A DNA stretch of 64,000 nt, taken from Hyperoplus lanceolatus (taxonomy: Eukaryota > Chordata > Actinopteri > Uranoscopiformes > Ammodytidae). Location: NCBI GenBank assembly GCA_026929865.2, contig CM049413.1, positions 14,492,001 through 14,556,000 of the forward strand, written 5' to 3'. Position numbers and translations under genes: made by a program. The notes below the pieces were generated by a model. The model searched no databases. It was not told the origin of the DNA and saw only the letters and a list, made by a program, of their open reading frames with translations. Positions 60,530-64,000 of the stretch are shown here, in pieces (position 1 is the first letter of the stretch; the number at the start of each line of letters is the position of its first letter).

Positions 60530-63500
60530 GTGTTTTGATTGCGATAAGCGTTTTAGGGTTCTAAGCTGATAATCTGTCTGTTTTGGTATTTGGTGCGATC
60601 CCTCTGCAGCTTCCAGCAGCTGGATTGGTTGACGACATCTGTGCGTCATGTTGGATTTATGTCCGTTTCTTTGTTTGCCAGCATGAGGACCACAGGCAGA
60701 TAAAATAATGGTGTGTGTCACGTCCAGTGCCAGCAGTCCTGACAGTTTTGGTCACAATTACTCGTAATAATAAGTAGTATATACAGTATGTGCTGTGCTG
60801 TCATCATTTTTACAATATTGCACTTTACCTTCCAGCCTCCCCTTTCCTCTGTCTCAGCTTGTTTTAAGTGTTATCATTGTCTCCTCTCACTGTTCTTCCT
60901 TGCTCTAAGTGCAGATGTTGTTTTTGACCCTTCATTTTAGCCATAGTACAGAGCGCTGAGTTTCAGCACTGTAATCCCATTTAGTACCAGACTGCATATT
61001 TTTTTATAGACAAGAATGTTTTGCACCTTTCCATAAATTTGGTTCCTTTTGTCACACAGTGGAGTTTTTGGAGGCACTGGGAAGTGGCTGTTCTCATTAC
61101 ACCACTGCCCACCCACTCTTTAAATCGTTTATTCTGCTGTTAACATTATGGTAATGGCTTAGTCAAGGCTGCGGGAGCCATGATTGGGACATACATCCAC
61201 TGTGACTTCTGTTTGTAAATGACACCCACATTCTGTTATGCATGGATCCTCACCAGCAGTATCACCAGAAAGCAGTATGAACAAAATACTGTTTGTTGAT
61301 TTTGTTGCTGTCATAGAACAGATTGTACATAGTTGTAGCGTAATTTGCTGTTTTTTTAATTCGATTATTTTTTTCTTTATACATTTTGAGCCCTTTAAAG
61401 CTTTTGGTTTAGTAATCTGTCATGTGCACCATTTCCATGGCTGACAAAAACAGCTGCGTCCTAAAGACTTGGAACAGCTTCCCAGCTTCCAAGCTTATAC
61501 AGCGCAGTCATGAATTGTGACAATAGCTGGCTGTTTTCCCACGGTTTGCCAATTCACACATAGCTGTACTGAGGGTGTATTATCACAGTCACGGCTATCA
61601 GTGAAAAGAATGCTTCTAAAAATAACAAATGGAGCTGAAATAACCGGCAAAATCCCGTTTGTTAGCTGCATTCCAGCGCTTCAGCATAGGTGGTCACTTT
61701 CAATCAGAGACGTACATAATGGACAAATCAAAGAAGTACAGCAAAGTGGGGAGAACTGGTTCTCATGCTGGCCCCAATGAGACGTAGAACAGGAGAAGTG
61801 GTCAGTCCACTCTGAAGTCATTTCACAGAAATAGGTTTTGGTTAAGTTCTTTTTCTTGTTATTGGTGTGATTTTCCACATGGACAATGTGACATCCTGTG
61901 AATAAAATTTTACATTGTGTTGCCCTTTATTTGCTGAGAATGCATTTATAACAAACAGCTGACTAAAGTAAGCTTGCTCTTGTTGTCGTGGGGATGCCAA
62001 TGTATTCTGGGAAATGAAGGAGGGTTTTAACTTTTAAATAAGGCTGAAATCAGGGGCTCCCTTTCCTCTCTGGTTGACTGTTTTTAAAGAATATGTTTTC
62101 GCGGTATCCACCCCCAGCCCTTGGATCAAACAAGCACAGCAGCAAAGGCTTTTGAGAAGTGAGTATCCACGTCTCCTGGAGATGGACAAAAAATGCTGTG
62201 CTCAAAAGCTGCATGCTGTGTCATGGTGTCACTAACTCGAATCTGTGAGACAGGTCTCAGGCTGTTGAAACCTGGACATCGGCGCCGTGTTTGATACCGA
62301 CTTTTGATATGGTTGGTTGAATTATTGGTTGTTAGTAATCCCTCAGACGTGTTATTGATACTAACTGGATAATTCTGGTAACGTAGCGGCTGTGCAGTAG
62401 TGTCACAGTTGCTGGTGATGAGGTTATCATGTAACGACTTCATTATTGGAGTTATTGTCATTATGTGGAGACTTAAGTCAGCAAGAGACACATCATGTGC
62501 TTGTGTTTTAGGCTCTTGTCTCTCAGATGCTGCTGCCGCCTTCAAATGTGCCGTCTATAATGTATTTAATGTTGTAAGAAATTCCTTTAATCTAGATTTA
62601 CTGGTGTGGTTTACAGTTCTCAAAATTCAACACACTGCTCTTCACCGCTGAAATGTCAGCAGCAGCTGCTTGAATGTAACTTCAGCCCAGGCACGCCTCA
62701 GTAAATCTGGTCATCTGTACATTTAAATGCCACTCCTTAGCCTGGCCTTAATTCTTCCACTCATGCACTGCCCCATGAGGACACTGAGGACCTATAATTA
62801 GAATTGAGCGAGTATGATCGTAATATAACGACGTGTGAGGAAGTATGAACATAGTTAAGAACACACACACACTGGGGCCTAACGAGCAATCAGTGCCTTC
62901 GAACAGGGGAAAAGGTGACACATTGATGGAACAGGATTACTGTAAATCAAGCCATCTTGAACCCATCTCTGAAAGTTAGATGTCGGGCTAAATGTTATCG
63001 CGTGTGTGTTTTTCTGCGTCTATGCCTGCTTGTATTTTTGTGTGTTTTTCGGCAGCTTGTCGACTGTCATGTGACGGAGCTGGCACTTTGCTTCCTTTCA
63101 CAAAGATAAACAGACACAGCACAGACTCTGTTTGATTCCTACACTTTGGCACTCACACTACAGTCACATCCCCTCTGCATCTGCATCAGCTGATTCCGGT
63201 TAATAGTATTTATAGAGTCCAGACTACGTAAATGTTGACCTGCTAAAGCTTTGGTTGTTTTTTAGTCAATCATTTGTCATGGGAAGATGCATTGATTTAG
63301 TGGAGTCTGATTATTTGGGTCAGGATGTTTGGCAGCTTGTTTATCTATGGTCAGAGAAGGTCCTGATACAGAAAAGTACTCTTTCACACTGTGATTTGGG
63401 GGAAATATGCTTTTGTTCTTTCTGGCCAAGAGTTAGATGAGTATTGAGTCATGCTCTCTCATGTTTGGAGGGTAACTGCTAGTAGACAGTTAGCATAGCC

Positions 63501-64000
63501 TAGCACAAGTACTAGAAATGAAACAACCAGACTAGATGAAAGCGTATCTTAATTAGTGAGCTGTAGACGTGCTTGAAAGCAGATTTTGTTACGTGTTTTT
63601 TTTATAGGGCCAGCCAACCACTAACCTTTTCTTTTTGTTGCTTGTATTTTGTTGGTTTGTGGTCACACAAGCGGATTTGTGGAGTTACTCATCAGTTACT
63701 TTGTTTTCGCTGTGTGTCAGTTGGATGTTTTTTGTCAAACATGTTTACGTTCCTTCAGGAATGTTCCACTGTTGTGGCCAATTCATAGAAAGAGACATTG
63801 TTAACATTTGCTGAGGGGGACTATTGACCAAGCCATTGATTCCTTTTGTACCTGAGGTGTCATTGTCGCATACCTCCACCACAGAGGAAGTGTTGAAAAA
63901 TTGCTACTGCCCTTTGTTTCTTTTGTGTGTTTTGTCTTTGGGCTGCAACCATAATGTCTTTAGTCAGAGTGAAGGAATGTTATTTGTCATCCTACAGGTG
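60530..64000. other. Non-coding interval to the window end
   Basis: No splice-supported exon or transposon termini. The last bases, TCATCCTACAGGTG, contain an acceptor-like CCTACAG, so an exon could begin at 63998, but nothing beyond is visible. Confidence 0.4.

Overview
The window looks like nuclear DNA from a ray-finned (teleost, probably percomorph) fish. The evidence is split vertebrate genes with GT-AG introns, many long (CA)n/(TG)n tracts, a tRNA-derived SINE of the teleost type, an L2-type and an RTE/Rex3-like LINE, a Tol2-like hAT, Tc1-like remains, and many short non-autonomous hATs with exact 8-bp target duplications. No bacterial operon, CRISPR array, phage or retrovirus is visible.

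Layout. (1) 1-11.4 kb: the 3' two-thirds of an SLC7 light-chain amino acid transporter of the y+LAT (slc7a6/slc7a7) type on the + strand. Eight exons splice in phase from 246 to the stop at 9001, followed by a ~2.4 kb 3' UTR with AATAAA at 11394. Its introns hold a SINE split by a hAT, a (TG)n tract against a splice acceptor, a MITE split by a hAT, and an internally deleted Tc1-like transposon. (2) 11.5-12.3 kb: an AT microsatellite. (3) 12.5-64 kb: gene-poor DNA that could be the 5' region and large introns of one or more + strand genes. Two candidate coding first exons (12796-12871 and 28177-28255) both end in phase 1, and there is a non-coding first-exon/promoter candidate at about 54.2-54.5 kb. 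I do not recognise the gene(s). (4) 25.1-27.05 kb: a 5'-truncated L2-type LINE whose reverse transcriptase frame is broken by only two TGA codons. (5) 32.4-43.5 kb: a nested transposon island. Two ~330-360 bp inverted-repeat arms enclose it. The left arm is split by a Tol2-like hAT that itself contains an RTE-like LINE. The interior holds three hATs nested inside one another. (6) 43.9-45.8 kb: a decayed IS630/Tc1-mariner-superfamily transposase gene with an intron, interrupted by a MITE. (7) 50.2-51.6 kb and 56.5-57.8 kb: two more hATs with perfect TSDs.

The only confidently identifiable host gene is the transporter. The main interest is the well-resolved order of nested insertions, the insertions beside splice sites, and the unrecognised alternative first exons. 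I found nothing I can support as a new biological system. All exon joins were made by eye from splice consensus and reading phase, and the family names come from remembered hallmarks, not from searches.
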